In this document: positions 1 to 7,359 of the stretch, one piece after another
Layout: every line of letters starts with the position of its first letter
Position numbering within the stretch: the stretch's first letter is position 1
Assembly: GCA_964454015.1 (NCBI GenBank)
Contig: CAYVQF010000082.1
Span: 1 to 18,056, forward strand
DNA: 18,056 nt
Source: CAYVQF01 sp964454015
GTDB lineage: Bacteria; Myxococcota_A; Bradymonadia; UBA4248
Direction: 5' to 3'
Notes under the pieces: model-generated
Databases searched by the model: none
What the model was told of the DNA's origin: nothing
Seen by the model: the letters and a program-made list of their open reading frames with translations, nothing else
Translations under genes and position numbers: made by a program

Positions 1-870
1 CTAGTGGCAGCGCACCTGGGTGCGCCCGCGCCCGACGGTGGTGTTGCCGCCAAAGTGCAGGGGGGTGCTGAGGAGCGTCTTCAGCTTCAGCAGGGCTTCG
101 GCGGCGCTGACCACGCTGCTGTGCTTCTGGACGTAAGCCGTGGGCTGGGCGGCGACCAGGCCGTAGAGGATGGTCTCGGCGGGGAGGTTCTCCTCGGTCC
201 ACAAGGCGCCGCGGGTGACGGTTTTGCTCTCGTCGTTGATGCTGATGCGGGTGGTGATGTCCAGAGCGTGTTGGGAGAAGAAGGCCATGACGTCGTCGTG
301 GACCAGGCAGAAGCGCTGACGTAGCCACTTTGGTTGTTGGGGAAAGAGGACCTGCCCCAGGTGGGCGAGGAGATCATCGTGGTCATAGTCGTTGATCCCC
401 TGGAGATCGAGGTCTTCCAGGAGAATGGTGTTGCCTTTGGCAAAGAGGGCGCAATCGGTGGTGACCCAGGCCTGGCTGATCTCTTTGGGCGCTTTGAAGG
501 TGGGCACCTTGCCATTGACCAAAGCCAGATCGCGGAGGTAGCGGCGCAACAAGTGCGGCGAGGTGAGCCAGGCGAAGGTGCCGGCCATGCTGCGGGCGGG
601 GAGGAAGAGGAGGTGGGCGTCGTCGAAGCAGAGGGAGCCGGCGTGCTCCGAGGCGTTGGCCGTCTCGGGGCCGAAGAGGGCGCAGGTGGTGTTCGGGTCG
701 AGGTGGCTGCGGGCGGCGTCGCGCAGGACGCCTTTAATCGAGGAGCCGGGGACGATGGGGAAGCCCGAGGCGCGATCTCTGGCAATGGCCAGGTCGACGG
801 CGCCGTCGGATTGACCCGTGCCGGCGTGGAGGGGGCTGAGGGCGTGCAAGGTCAGGATAGCGGATTTCAT
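1..870 (-). CDS. cmr4: Type III-B CRISPR effector subunit Cmr4 (Cas7 backbone, target-RNA nuclease)
   Basis: This encodes Cmr4, the Cas7-type subunit that polymerises along the crRNA and cuts bound target RNA at 6-nt intervals in the cytoplasmic Cmr complex. The protein is 289 aa, the normal family length, and complete: its stop codon occupies bases 1-3. The N-terminal stretch AVDLAI places an aspartate at residue 26, the position known to be catalytic in Pyrococcus furiosus Cmr4. It is followed by the RAMP motif VPGSSIKGVLRDAAR (residues 40-54), and the C-terminus carries a Gly-rich loop FGGNTTVGRGRTQV. The reading frame is open upstream to 951, but the ATG at 870 has a GGAGA ribosome site 8 bases ahead and matches the family's start. 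It lies 32 bases downstream of cmr1 in the same operon. Because the gene ends exactly at the window edge, cmr5 and cmr6 probably follow outside. The identification is firm. Confidence 0.93.
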   Translation of the reverse strand: MKSAILTLHALSPLHAGTGQSDGAVDLAIARDRASGFPIVPGSSIKGVLRDAARSHLDPNTTCALFGPETANASEHAGSLCFDDAHLLFLPARSMAGTFAWLTSPHLLRRYLRDLALVNGKVPTFKAPKEISQAWVTTDCALFAKGNTILLEDLDLQGINDYDHDDLLAHLGQVLFPQQPKWLRQRFCLVHDDVMAFFSQHALDITTRISINDESKTVTRGALWTEENLPAETILYGLVAAQPTAYVQKHSSVVSAAEALLKLKTLLSTPLHFGGNTTVGRGRTQVRCH

Positions 871-902
871 GGGTGAATCTCCGTTGGGAAGGGCTCGAGG
901 GT

Positions 903-2177
903 TCAAGACTTGAAGTAGTTCAGAAAGGCCGCCAGAGGGGCCGGGAGGCAAGCCGTGGGCGGCATTTTCTCGCGGATGGGGCTGATGCTGTCGGCCTCTT
1001 GGGGGCTGAGGTCGATCTCGACAGGGTGGTTGTTCAGCTCGACCTGGAGACCTTGGGGGTAGCTGTTGCGCAGCACCAGGGCCAGGCAGCGGTAGCCATT
1101 TGTGCCGTCGGCGAAGGGGCGGAGGATCAGCGGCGAGGCCAAGCGTTCGAAGCGTCGCGGCTTGAGGGTCGTGTCGTTGGGATCCCTGTTTCCCCTCTCT
1201 CCCTTGTCTTTGAAGTGAAAGATGATGGGCATACCGAAGTGGGCACGAGGAAATTTCTGCACCGAGTGTTCGGGGGGGTGCTTGCGCGCATGGGTTTTCT
1301 CCAAGCGGCGGATCTGATCCGGCTCGGGCCAGCGGCTGCGCCCGGGGAAGTTGCCCTTACCCGGGTTGCGGCCGAGGTTGGGCCCTTGGCGAAAGTCTCG
1401 CAGCTTGGCGATGCCGTTTTGGTGGGCTGATTCAGCTTTGCCCACGGCTTGGCTCGAAAACTCGCATTGCGCGCCGTGCAGGCTTGGGACCCCAGAGAGG
1501 CTTTGTTGCGGGGCGGCGTAGGCGGCCATGAAGTCGCTCGGCGAGGGCACTTGCTCGTCTGCGCTGTCTACAGTGAACTCGGTGCACTTCAGGGCGCCAA
1601 AACCGCGGCGGGTGCGGCCGCCGACGCCGCCAAAGAGGAGCCAGGCCTGGAGGGTACGCTGGAGTTGCTCACGTAGACTTGGTCCATGGCCTGACTCATT
1701 GTCGTTGCCGCGCGGTGCGGTGAGTATGAGCTCAAACGTGCCCTTGACCTCCCAGAGGTCGGCATCCGTTGGCCCCTCCTGTGTTTTTCGGTCACGCCGC
1801 AGGGGAAAACTGGCGTAAAGACACTTGTAATCGGTGTGCAGCAGTTTTGTGGGCTTCTGATTACCTTGCGTGAGGCGAAAGTGGACTCTTCCAGGCGTCG
1901 ACGCGTTCCCCCACAGCACATCCTCCGCTTTGCGCATGGCGTCGATGCTCTCGGCCAAGCAGCCGTGGGTGGCGCGCCACCAGAAGCGGAGTTGGCCGCG
2001 GACGCCGTTGCCCCGCACTGGGGTGATGGGGTCGATGTCTTTGACGTGGGTCTTGTTGGGATCGATGTGCACGCCCCCGCCAAAGACCGGGGTGATGACC
2101 TCGAAGGTCACCTTGAAGACGACCTGATCGACCGGCGTTTTGAAACGAACGGGTGCATAAGTGTGCTCAGACATCAT
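903..2177 (-). CDS. cmr1: Type III-B CRISPR effector subunit Cmr1 (RAMP)
   Basis: This encodes Cmr1, a Cas7-like RAMP subunit that caps the crRNA 3' end of the Cmr complex together with Cmr6. The 424-aa protein shows the family hallmarks: ITPVFGGGV near residue 30, then ITPVRGNGVRGQLRFWWRAT (about residues 48-67), and a Gly-rich loop GGVGGRTRRGFGAL in the middle. It is Cmr1 rather than Cmr6 because of the FGGG and RGQLRFWWRAT signatures. The ATG at 2177 overlaps the TGA of cmr3 by 4 bases (ATGA) and has an AGGAG ribosome site 5 bases upstream; a second ATG follows directly at 2174. The frame stays open far upstream inside cmr3, but that extension is an Arg/Pro-rich shadow with no homology. 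The overlap suggests translational coupling to cmr3. Confidence 0.93.
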   Translation of the reverse strand: MMSEHTYAPVRFKTPVDQVVFKVTFEVITPVFGGGVHIDPNKTHVKDIDPITPVRGNGVRGQLRFWWRATHGCLAESIDAMRKAEDVLWGNASTPGRVHFRLTQGNQKPTKLLHTDYKCLYASFPLRRDRKTQEGPTDADLWEVKGTFELILTAPRGNDNESGHGPSLREQLQRTLQAWLLFGGVGGRTRRGFGALKCTEFTVDSADEQVPSPSDFMAAYAAPQQSLSGVPSLHGAQCEFSSQAVGKAESAHQNGIAKLRDFRQGPNLGRNPGKGNFPGRSRWPEPDQIRRLEKTHARKHPPEHSVQKFPRAHFGMPIIFHFKDKGERGNRDPNDTTLKPRRFERLASPLILRPFADGTNGYRCLALVLRNSYPQGLQVELNNHPVEIDLSPQEADSISPIREKMPPTACLPAPLAAFLNYFKS

Positions 2178-3271
2178 GCTACTCCTACCAGAGAGAGGGC
2201 AAAGCCGTCGCGTTGGTCTTGGGGCTCGTCGGCGATGGCGCGCAGCCAGATCCCTTCCAGCCACTGGCGCGGATCCAGCGCCGCTGGGAGGTCTACCCAG
2301 TAGACACTCCCAGCGGGGGCGGCGCGGCGCGAGGGCTTGGGCCGCCCCTTGGCCACGTCCCAGCCTGAGATGGACAAGGGGCGGCCGACGGCGGCGGCGC
2401 TCACCTCGGCCCCGCCGATGTGGGTGGGGGCGTAGCCCGCGGCGAAGATGCCCGGCGTGAGCAGCAGCACCCGGGCGCGCCGGGTCTCGGTGATGCGCTC
2501 GACGAGCGCCTCCGAGAAGGCCGGCAGCGCCGCCTCGCTCGAGCGGAGGTTGACCAGGCGGCGTTCGCCGCCGAGGGTGGCGACGCCCCCCTCCAGACCA
2601 GGCCGCTCGCAGACGAAGGCCAGGGCCGTCGCCCCGTCGCGGCGGCGGAAACAGAGGCCTTCGCTCATGAAGAGGCGGCCGTCGTCGGCCGTGCGCCTTT
2701 CGGGATCGATGGCGACGTGGACGCGCCGGTCCCGGGTCAGGGGCAGAAGCCCAAAGCCGCCAGGCTTCTCCTCTTGGAAGACATCCACAGGCTGCATGAG
2801 CCAGCGCTCGAGCTCTCGCCAGGTCCAGAAGGCCGGCGCCTGGCGGCTGACCTTGACCATGACGTTGAAGTCGCACGGCGCCAAGGCCAGGAGCGCGCCT
2901 TCGCGGTCGCAAGACTCGCCGGGCTGCAGAGGGGTCGGGCGAAGGCGCAGCCGGCGGCGGCGGTTCTTCTTGGGCTCAACGCCCTCCTCGTCAAACCACA
3001 CGGCGTCGGCCGGCGCCGGGAAAGCCCAGTCTTCGACCTGTCCCGCCCCATCGAGCACGGCCAGCCAGGGGCCGCCGATGGCGATGGCCAACGCCTCATC
3101 GCGGCTCAAGGTGAAGACTCCCTGTGCATCGAGGCCGATGCGGCTGCGGACCATCCCGGCGAGGGTGGAAGGCCAGGGAAAGGAGAGGGCTCGTGCGGGG
3201 GCGCCGGCGCTGATGGGGCGGCCGTCGCCGACGACGAGTGAGGAGCGTGGTTCAGCGATCCAGGTGCTCAT
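2174..3271 (-). CDS. cmr3: Type III-B CRISPR effector subunit Cmr3 (Cas5-like)
   Basis: This encodes Cmr3, the Cas5-like RAMP that binds the 5' handle of the crRNA and packs against Cas10/Cmr2. The 365-aa protein contains FPWPSTLAGMVRSRIG near residues 31-46, RRVHVAIDPERRTADDGRLF in the middle, TLGGERRLVNL, and the C-terminal VGRPLSISGWDVAKGRPK followed by PAGSVYWVDLP. All of these match the Cmr3 pattern. The ATG at 3271 overlaps the cmr2 stop by 4 bases and is preceded by GGGGGAG; an in-frame ATG at 3286 has no ribosome site and would lengthen the overlap, so it was not chosen. The stop overlaps the start of cmr1 in the same ATGA arrangement. An Arg-rich run (KKNRRRRLRLRP, about residues 107-118) could contact RNA; that is inference. 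Confidence 0.92.
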   Translation of the reverse strand: MSTWIAEPRSSLVVGDGRPISAGAPARALSFPWPSTLAGMVRSRIGLDAQGVFTLSRDEALAIAIGGPWLAVLDGAGQVEDWAFPAPADAVWFDEEGVEPKKNRRRRLRLRPTPLQPGESCDREGALLALAPCDFNVMVKVSRQAPAFWTWRELERWLMQPVDVFQEEKPGGFGLLPLTRDRRVHVAIDPERRTADDGRLFMSEGLCFRRRDGATALAFVCERPGLEGGVATLGGERRLVNLRSSEAALPAFSEALVERITETRRARVLLLTPGIFAAGYAPTHIGGAEVSAAAVGRPLSISGWDVAKGRPKPSRRAAPAGSVYWVDLPAALDPRQWLEGIWLRAIADEPQDQRDGFALSLVGVA

Positions 3272-5190
3272 GAGTGGCTCCCCCATGCGGTGTGGTAGGC
3301 GTCAAGGAAAGTGCGGGCGATCTGGAGCTCGTGGGCGATGGCCTGCACTTGCTCCAGGGCGGTGGCGAGGCTGTCCGTGCGGATGCGCGCAGAGATGCGC
3401 TCGGCGAGGGCGCCATCGAACTCAGCCTCGCCGCGTTGGCTACGCCGCCGCGCGAGCACGCGGCGGGTGAGGGCGGCGATGACCTCGTTGAACTCGGCCA
3501 CATCTGTGGTGGCGAGGTCCTTGGTGTCGACGCTGAAGGGAGCGACGGCTTGCTCCAGCTCGAAAGCGGCGGCGTGGGGAAGGGCGCCGCTGTGATAACG
3601 GCGGCACCAGTCGTCGATGCGGGCGTCGAGAGGCCACGTCTCGTTCCAGTGGCCGGCCACTTCGAGACGACCGCCGCTGCGCTTGTCGACCATGATCGCC
3701 AGGCTGTCGCGGCGCACCTTGGCGAGCTTCTCTGCCGCCCGGGCGGTGTCCAGGGCGTTGGCCATGGGCTCGAGGAAGTGGCTGACGCCTAGCCCTGCCG
3801 AGAGGGTAGGCTGGAGGGTAAGCTTGGCGCAGAGGGGCTGCATGGCGGCGGCGAAGGCCGCATTGAGGGCGCGGGCGCAGCGCAAAGCCGTGTGCAGCGG
3901 GAGCAAGGCGAGGATGTCGTCGCCGCCGACGTAGATGGGCGAGCCGCCGTGATCTCTGATGAGCGTCCGGCAGCTTTGGGCAAATTTCGACAGCTCAGAG
4001 GAGAAGCTTTGATGTGCTTCTGCGCTGGTGAGCTCCTCGATGGCCTTGCCCATGTGATCGCCATCGGCGAGGAGGATGGCGTAGTAGGGACAGGGCTCGG
4101 CGCCGGCGCCGGCCGCGCTGAGGAGACGGCGCAGGGCATCTTGGGCTGCTTTGAGCTTGCTGGCTTTGAAGCGGTCGGCGTTCCCAGGGTCGCTGAGGCT
4201 GTCGGCGTTCTCAGGGCCGCTGCCCCAGAACTCACCGAAGAGGGTAGGCAAGCGGCTGGGCATGAGCAGGGAAGCGTCGAAGGTCCGCGCGTCGTCGTCG
4301 AGGCTGTAGAGACCCTGGGGGTAGGACAGGGGCTCATGCTCGGCGAAGGGGTTGTGGGCTTGGGCTTGGTATTGGCGTCCGTAAATCTTGGGCGCCAAGC
4401 GAAGGTCTCGGGTCTTCAGGCAGTCGATGGCGTTGATGTAAGCCGTCACCAGGCCGTCACAAGCGGCGCCGTTGCGCTCGATGGCGGCGAGGATGGGGCC
4501 GGCGGCGATGTGGCCCGTGGAGTGAAAGCGCTGCTCCTCTTCAGCGCGACCGAGGCGCTTGAGGAGGCCCACCCCGCAGAGGCGCTCGGCGGGCTTGACG
4601 AAGTATTTCTCGCGGAGTTTATCCGGTTTCTCGCGATAGAAGTCATAAGCGGCTTCATCGATGACGCTCTCCCGCATGCCGTCGAGGGAACTCTTGGGCA
4701 CGGGCGCGCCCCAGCTCACCTGCTGCCAGGTGCGGGTGTTCTTGCGTTGGGCCAAGAGCGCTTCGGCGCGCTTCCGCGCCGAGACGTAGCCACCGTCGGG
4801 CAGGGGGACGGCGACCCACACGAACTCGAGCAGGTCCTTGACCTGCGCCATGGCGCGGTCGCGGTGGAAATACTTGGGCTCGACCCGGTCGAAGGCGGCC
4901 GCGGCGTCGCCCATGAGCTGGTCAAGCATCGCTTCTTGGGCCGCTTGGGCAGCGCTCTGGGGGTCGATGCCAGGCGGGAGGAGGGCCAAGATCTTGTTGG
5001 CCACGTCGTCGTCGTGATCGATGTCGCCGGGAAAGACCAGGGTCGCGCCGCCCTGTGCCCGAATGGCTTGGGCCGCGGCCTTGGCGACGCGGCTGAGCAA
5101 ATTCGAGCCGAACCACAGGTCTTGGCAGCGCCTGGCGCTGGCGATGAAGTCTTGTATGGGGCCAATACTCACCAGCAGTAACTTTTTCAC
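3268..5190 (-). CDS. cmr2: Type III-B CRISPR Cas10/Cmr2, HD-less, with GGDD cyclase motif
   Basis: This encodes Cas10 (Cmr2), the large subunit that on target-RNA binding makes cyclic oligoadenylate from ATP and contacts Cmr3. The 640-aa protein begins directly with the family's SIGPIQDFIASARRCQDLW segment (residues 8-26). No HD nuclease domain precedes it, and it is clearly shorter than archaeal Cmr2 proteins of about 870 aa. The first palm has LADGDHMGKAI with Asp376 and Asp378; the cyclase palm has VGGDDILALLP with GGDD at residues 422-425 (bases 3916-3927), so signalling activity is expected. The segment ERLCGVGLLKR has Gly208 where many relatives carry the second cysteine of a zinc pair. 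Translation starts at GTG 5190 with GGAGAAG just upstream. This is the promoter-proximal gene of the operon; no cyclic-nucleotide effector is visible in the window. Confidence 0.94.
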   Translation of the reverse strand: MKKLLLVSIGPIQDFIASARRCQDLWFGSNLLSRVAKAAAQAIRAQGGATLVFPGDIDHDDDVANKILALLPPGIDPQSAAQAAQEAMLDQLMGDAAAAFDRVEPKYFHRDRAMAQVKDLLEFVWVAVPLPDGGYVSARKRAEALLAQRKNTRTWQQVSWGAPVPKSSLDGMRESVIDEAAYDFYREKPDKLREKYFVKPAERLCGVGLLKRLGRAEEEQRFHSTGHIAAGPILAAIERNGAACDGLVTAYINAIDCLKTRDLRLAPKIYGRQYQAQAHNPFAEHEPLSYPQGLYSLDDDARTFDASLLMPSRLPTLFGEFWGSGPENADSLSDPGNADRFKASKLKAAQDALRRLLSAAGAGAEPCPYYAILLADGDHMGKAIEELTSAEAHQSFSSELSKFAQSCRTLIRDHGGSPIYVGGDDILALLPLHTALRCARALNAAFAAAMQPLCAKLTLQPTLSAGLGVSHFLEPMANALDTARAAEKLAKVRRDSLAIMVDKRSGGRLEVAGHWNETWPLDARIDDWCRRYHSGALPHAAAFELEQAVAPFSVDTKDLATTDVAEFNEVIAALTRRVLARRRSQRGEAEFDGALAERISARIRTDSLATALEQVQAIAHELQIARTFLDAYHTAWGSHS

Positions 5191-5269
5191 GGGCTTCTCC
5201 GTGGGATAGTGAAAGATTCGTGGCGATGTGGTGACCGTACCTGGTCAGGGCCATGCAGTAGCTTTTCGA

Positions 5270-5275
5270 GGTATA
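5270..5275 (-). promoter_or_regulatory. Possible -10 element for the cmr operon
   Basis: Read on the minus strand, TATACC lies 80 bases upstream of the cmr2 GTG in the most AT-rich part of the intergenic region. The sequence about 17 bases farther upstream (TTTTCT) is a poor -35 match. It sits between two copies of TGGTCAGG, so a regulated promoter is conceivable. This is only a visual guess. Confidence 0.2.
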
Positions 5276-5563
5276 ACAAATGGTCAGGAAAAAGAAAAGT
5301 GGACCATGGCGAAAATTGTGGCAGCGCCACGGCGGGCGAGCACGAGAGGAGAACGACGGTGGAGGGTGGTGCGTGACAGATTAATTTTTGCGCCTTCTGG
5401 TTCCACGCGCCCAGGGCGTGCGTGCAGCGTTGACGATGCCCCACCCCTGAAAGCTGCACCAAGGAAATCGAAAAAATGGCCGCAAACAGGTCAATTTCTG
5501 TCCGAAACTAGGACTTTTCTCGACGGCCACCGCAGACGAGGGCTTACTACGCGCGACAGGTTG

Positions 5564-5590
5564 ACACCTCTGGCGAATTGCGCCAGGTGT
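5564..5590. repeat. Stem-loop / inverted repeat upstream of the glycoside hydrolase gene
   Basis: The left arm ACACC-TC-TGGCG (5564-5575) pairs with the right arm CGCCA-GGTGT (5581-5590) around the loop AATTG. This gives ten base pairs with a two-base bulge. A perfect TTGACA (5561-5566) overlaps the left edge, but no good -10 follows at 16-18 bases. It is about 84 bases ahead of the ATG at 5674 and could be an operator or a leader hairpin. Confidence 0.35.
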
Positions 5591-5673
5591 GCCAGCGCCT
5601 CTCGGCGATTGCGACGCCCTCGAGTACGGGCAAGGTGGGCGGAGTGTTGGGCCAATCCAAAGGATGGTGGGCG

Positions 5674-7245
5674 ATGCAGATGAACCTGTTCATAGTTTCG
5701 TTATGTTCCATGGCGCTGCTGTGGGGCTGTTCCGATGACTCCGGCGCCAAGAACGGCGACGTCGGTCCAGACAGCCTCAGCCCGGACGGGCTGGTGCACG
5801 ACGTCGCCGACGGCGTGGATGCCGTGGATGGATTGGACGACGTCGTCATACCCGGCCTCTCTCAGACCTTCTCCTTTGGCGTCGTCATGGGCAACCCCAA
5901 GCCGAGCTGGGGCGACGCCACGACGGCCTCCCTGGCGGCGCGCGCCGGCTGCAACAGCCTGCGCCCCAAGCTGCCCGAGTACCACCTCGACCGCTGGGGT
6001 TACGAGATCGAGGTGGCCGACATGCGGAGCTACGCCGAGGACGGCCTGCACCGCTTGATCGCCTTCGTCACCGGCCCCACCCGGGAGCATTCGACCATGC
6101 CCGCGGCGGAGCCGGACTGGAAGCGCGACTATTACATTCCGCGCAACTTGCACGCGCCGATCTGGTTGGCCGAGGGTGTGGTCAACCCAGAGAACTACTG
6201 GGCGGCCTACCTCTTCCGCACCATGTCCATCTACGGTGAGTGGGTGCGCTATTGGGAGATCTGGAACGAGCCCGACTGGGTCGGCGACTGGCGCGTCGCC
6301 CAGGCGTGGTGGACGCGTGCCCCCACGGCGGCCGACCTGCCGCGCTTCAACGGCTCGATTTTCGACTACAATCGGATGCTGCGCATCGCCTGGGAGGTCA
6401 AGGAGGTGGTGGCGCCCCATACCTTTATCGCCGTCGGTGGCCTGGGCTACGACAGCTTCCTCGACGCCATCGTGCGCTACAGCGATCACCCCGACGATGG
6501 CCGAGTCGACGCCGATCACCCCCACCGCGGCGACCACTACTTCGAAGTGGTCAGCTTCCACCACTACCCCCACCTCGCCAGCCCAGGCCACTCCGATGCC
6601 AGCGCCCGCGGCTTATTGGAACACAAAGCCCGCTTCCAGGCCGTGCTCGACGCCCACGACGTCGCGGCCAAGCGCTGGATCGTCACCGAGAGCGGGGCGG
6701 CGGCCACGTCCCTCGCCGGCGTGACCAGCGGACCCGCCTACGCCAGGAACTACCTCATGAAGGTCATGGCCCTGGCCCACGCCGATGGCATCGACGGGAT
6801 CCACTGGTTCAAGCTCAGCGACACGCCGAACGCCGGCGCCGATCCCTTTGGCCACATGGGCCTGTACCCCGATCTGAGCGACGTCGAGACCCCTGAGCAG
6901 GCCGCGCTCAGCGATCTGGGCGTGGCCTACCGGACCCTCGGCCTCTTCCTCCACGGCGCCCGCGCGCGCCTCGACACCCCTCCGTGGGAGGGCGCCGCCC
7001 AAGGCGTCCGCGGGGTGGCCTACCAACTCGCCGACGGCCGCGCGGCCTGGCTCCTGTGGATCGAAGGCGATGACGCCGCCGCCCAAGTCGCCACTCGCCT
7101 GACCGTGCCCCCGGACGTCACGGCCCTGAGAGCCCACGCCTGGGACCACAGCCGCACCCTGCAGAGCACCCCCATCGACGTGCGCGACGGCGTGGCCGAG
7201 CTGTCCCTGTCGAGCAGCCCACAATTCTTTGTCGAGACGCCTTGA
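5674..7245 (+). CDS. Lipid-anchored glycoside hydrolase, clan GH-A-like TIM barrel
   Basis: This is a 523-aa predicted lipoprotein. A hydrophobic signal ends in LLWGC, with lipidated Cys19, followed by an Asp/Gly-rich linker (about residues 20-60) of the kind common in myxobacterial lipoproteins. The rest resembles a clan GH-A (beta/alpha)8 hydrolase. WEIWNEPDW gives the Asn-Glu pair at 198-199 (expected acid/base), and WIVTESG gives Glu339 (expected nucleophile), 140 residues apart; HWFKLSD closes the active-site strands. A small all-beta domain seems to follow from about residue 440. The substrate is unknown; GH39- or GH5-like families are possible but I cannot choose. I preferred the ATG at 5674 because AAAGGA lies 9 bases upstream and it gives a proper signal peptide; the frame is open back to 5578, and ATG 5680 is also possible. 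It is transcribed alone, away from cmr. Confidence 0.8.
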   Translation: MQMNLFIVSLCSMALLWGCSDDSGAKNGDVGPDSLSPDGLVHDVADGVDAVDGLDDVVIPGLSQTFSFGVVMGNPKPSWGDATTASLAARAGCNSLRPKLPEYHLDRWGYEIEVADMRSYAEDGLHRLIAFVTGPTREHSTMPAAEPDWKRDYYIPRNLHAPIWLAEGVVNPENYWAAYLFRTMSIYGEWVRYWEIWNEPDWVGDWRVAQAWWTRAPTAADLPRFNGSIFDYNRMLRIAWEVKEVVAPHTFIAVGGLGYDSFLDAIVRYSDHPDDGRVDADHPHRGDHYFEVVSFHHYPHLASPGHSDASARGLLEHKARFQAVLDAHDVAAKRWIVTESGAAATSLAGVTSGPAYARNYLMKVMALAHADGIDGIHWFKLSDTPNAGADPFGHMGLYPDLSDVETPEQAALSDLGVAYRTLGLFLHGARARLDTPPWEGAAQGVRGVAYQLADGRAAWLLWIEGDDAAAQVATRLTVPPDVTALRAHAWDHSRTLQSTPIDVRDGVAELSLSSSPQFFVETP

Positions 7246-7248
7246 GCT

Positions 7249-7277
7249 AGCCTCGGGGTGAGCCCCCACGCGAGGCT
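7249..7277. terminator. Possible bidirectional terminator hairpin between convergent genes
   Basis: AGCCTCG (7249-7255) and CGAGGCT (7271-7277) form a perfect 7-base-pair stem four bases after the hydrolase stop codon. The enclosed GGGTGAGCCCC could fold further. The flanking genes converge here, which suits a terminator, but there is no T-tract on either strand, so the call is tentative. Confidence 0.35.
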
Positions 7278-7359
7278 TCCGGCGCGATGGGATCCACGGG
7301 CCTGGGGCGTGCGTCGTCGGGGTGCTGACGCCATGAACCGGCTCGCCCGCGAGGGGCGC

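Larger units (their letters stand above)
5191..5673. other. Gene-free divergent intergenic region between the cmr operon and the glycoside hydrolase gene
   Basis: I see no convincing gene here. The open frames present are Arg/Pro-rich and lack family motifs. The part next to cmr2 (about 5265-5315) is locally AT-rich and is the likely place for the cmr promoter. It carries an 8-base direct repeat TGGTCAGG at 5242-5249 and 5281-5288, plus the inverse half-site TGACC at 5232-5236. A perfect short inverted repeat GTGGC-AGC-GCCAC follows. The part next to the hydrolase holds a longer stem-loop, listed separately. No CRISPR repeat units are present. Confidence 0.6.

Noticed and set aside
2178..2912. 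N-terminal extension of cmr1 back to 2912
   Set aside because: It would lie wholly inside cmr3 and is Arg/Pro-rich; the ATG at 2177 has an AGGAG site and the typical ATGA overlap.
2420..5181. Long plus-strand open frames opposite cmr3 and cas10 (2420-3241, 2448-3470, 3892-5181)
   Set aside because: Antisense to well-supported Cmr proteins; no recognisable domains or ribosome sites.
5191..5673. CRISPR array or leader next to cas10
   Set aside because: No direct repeats of 25-40 bases with regular spacing; only an 8-base repeat pair.
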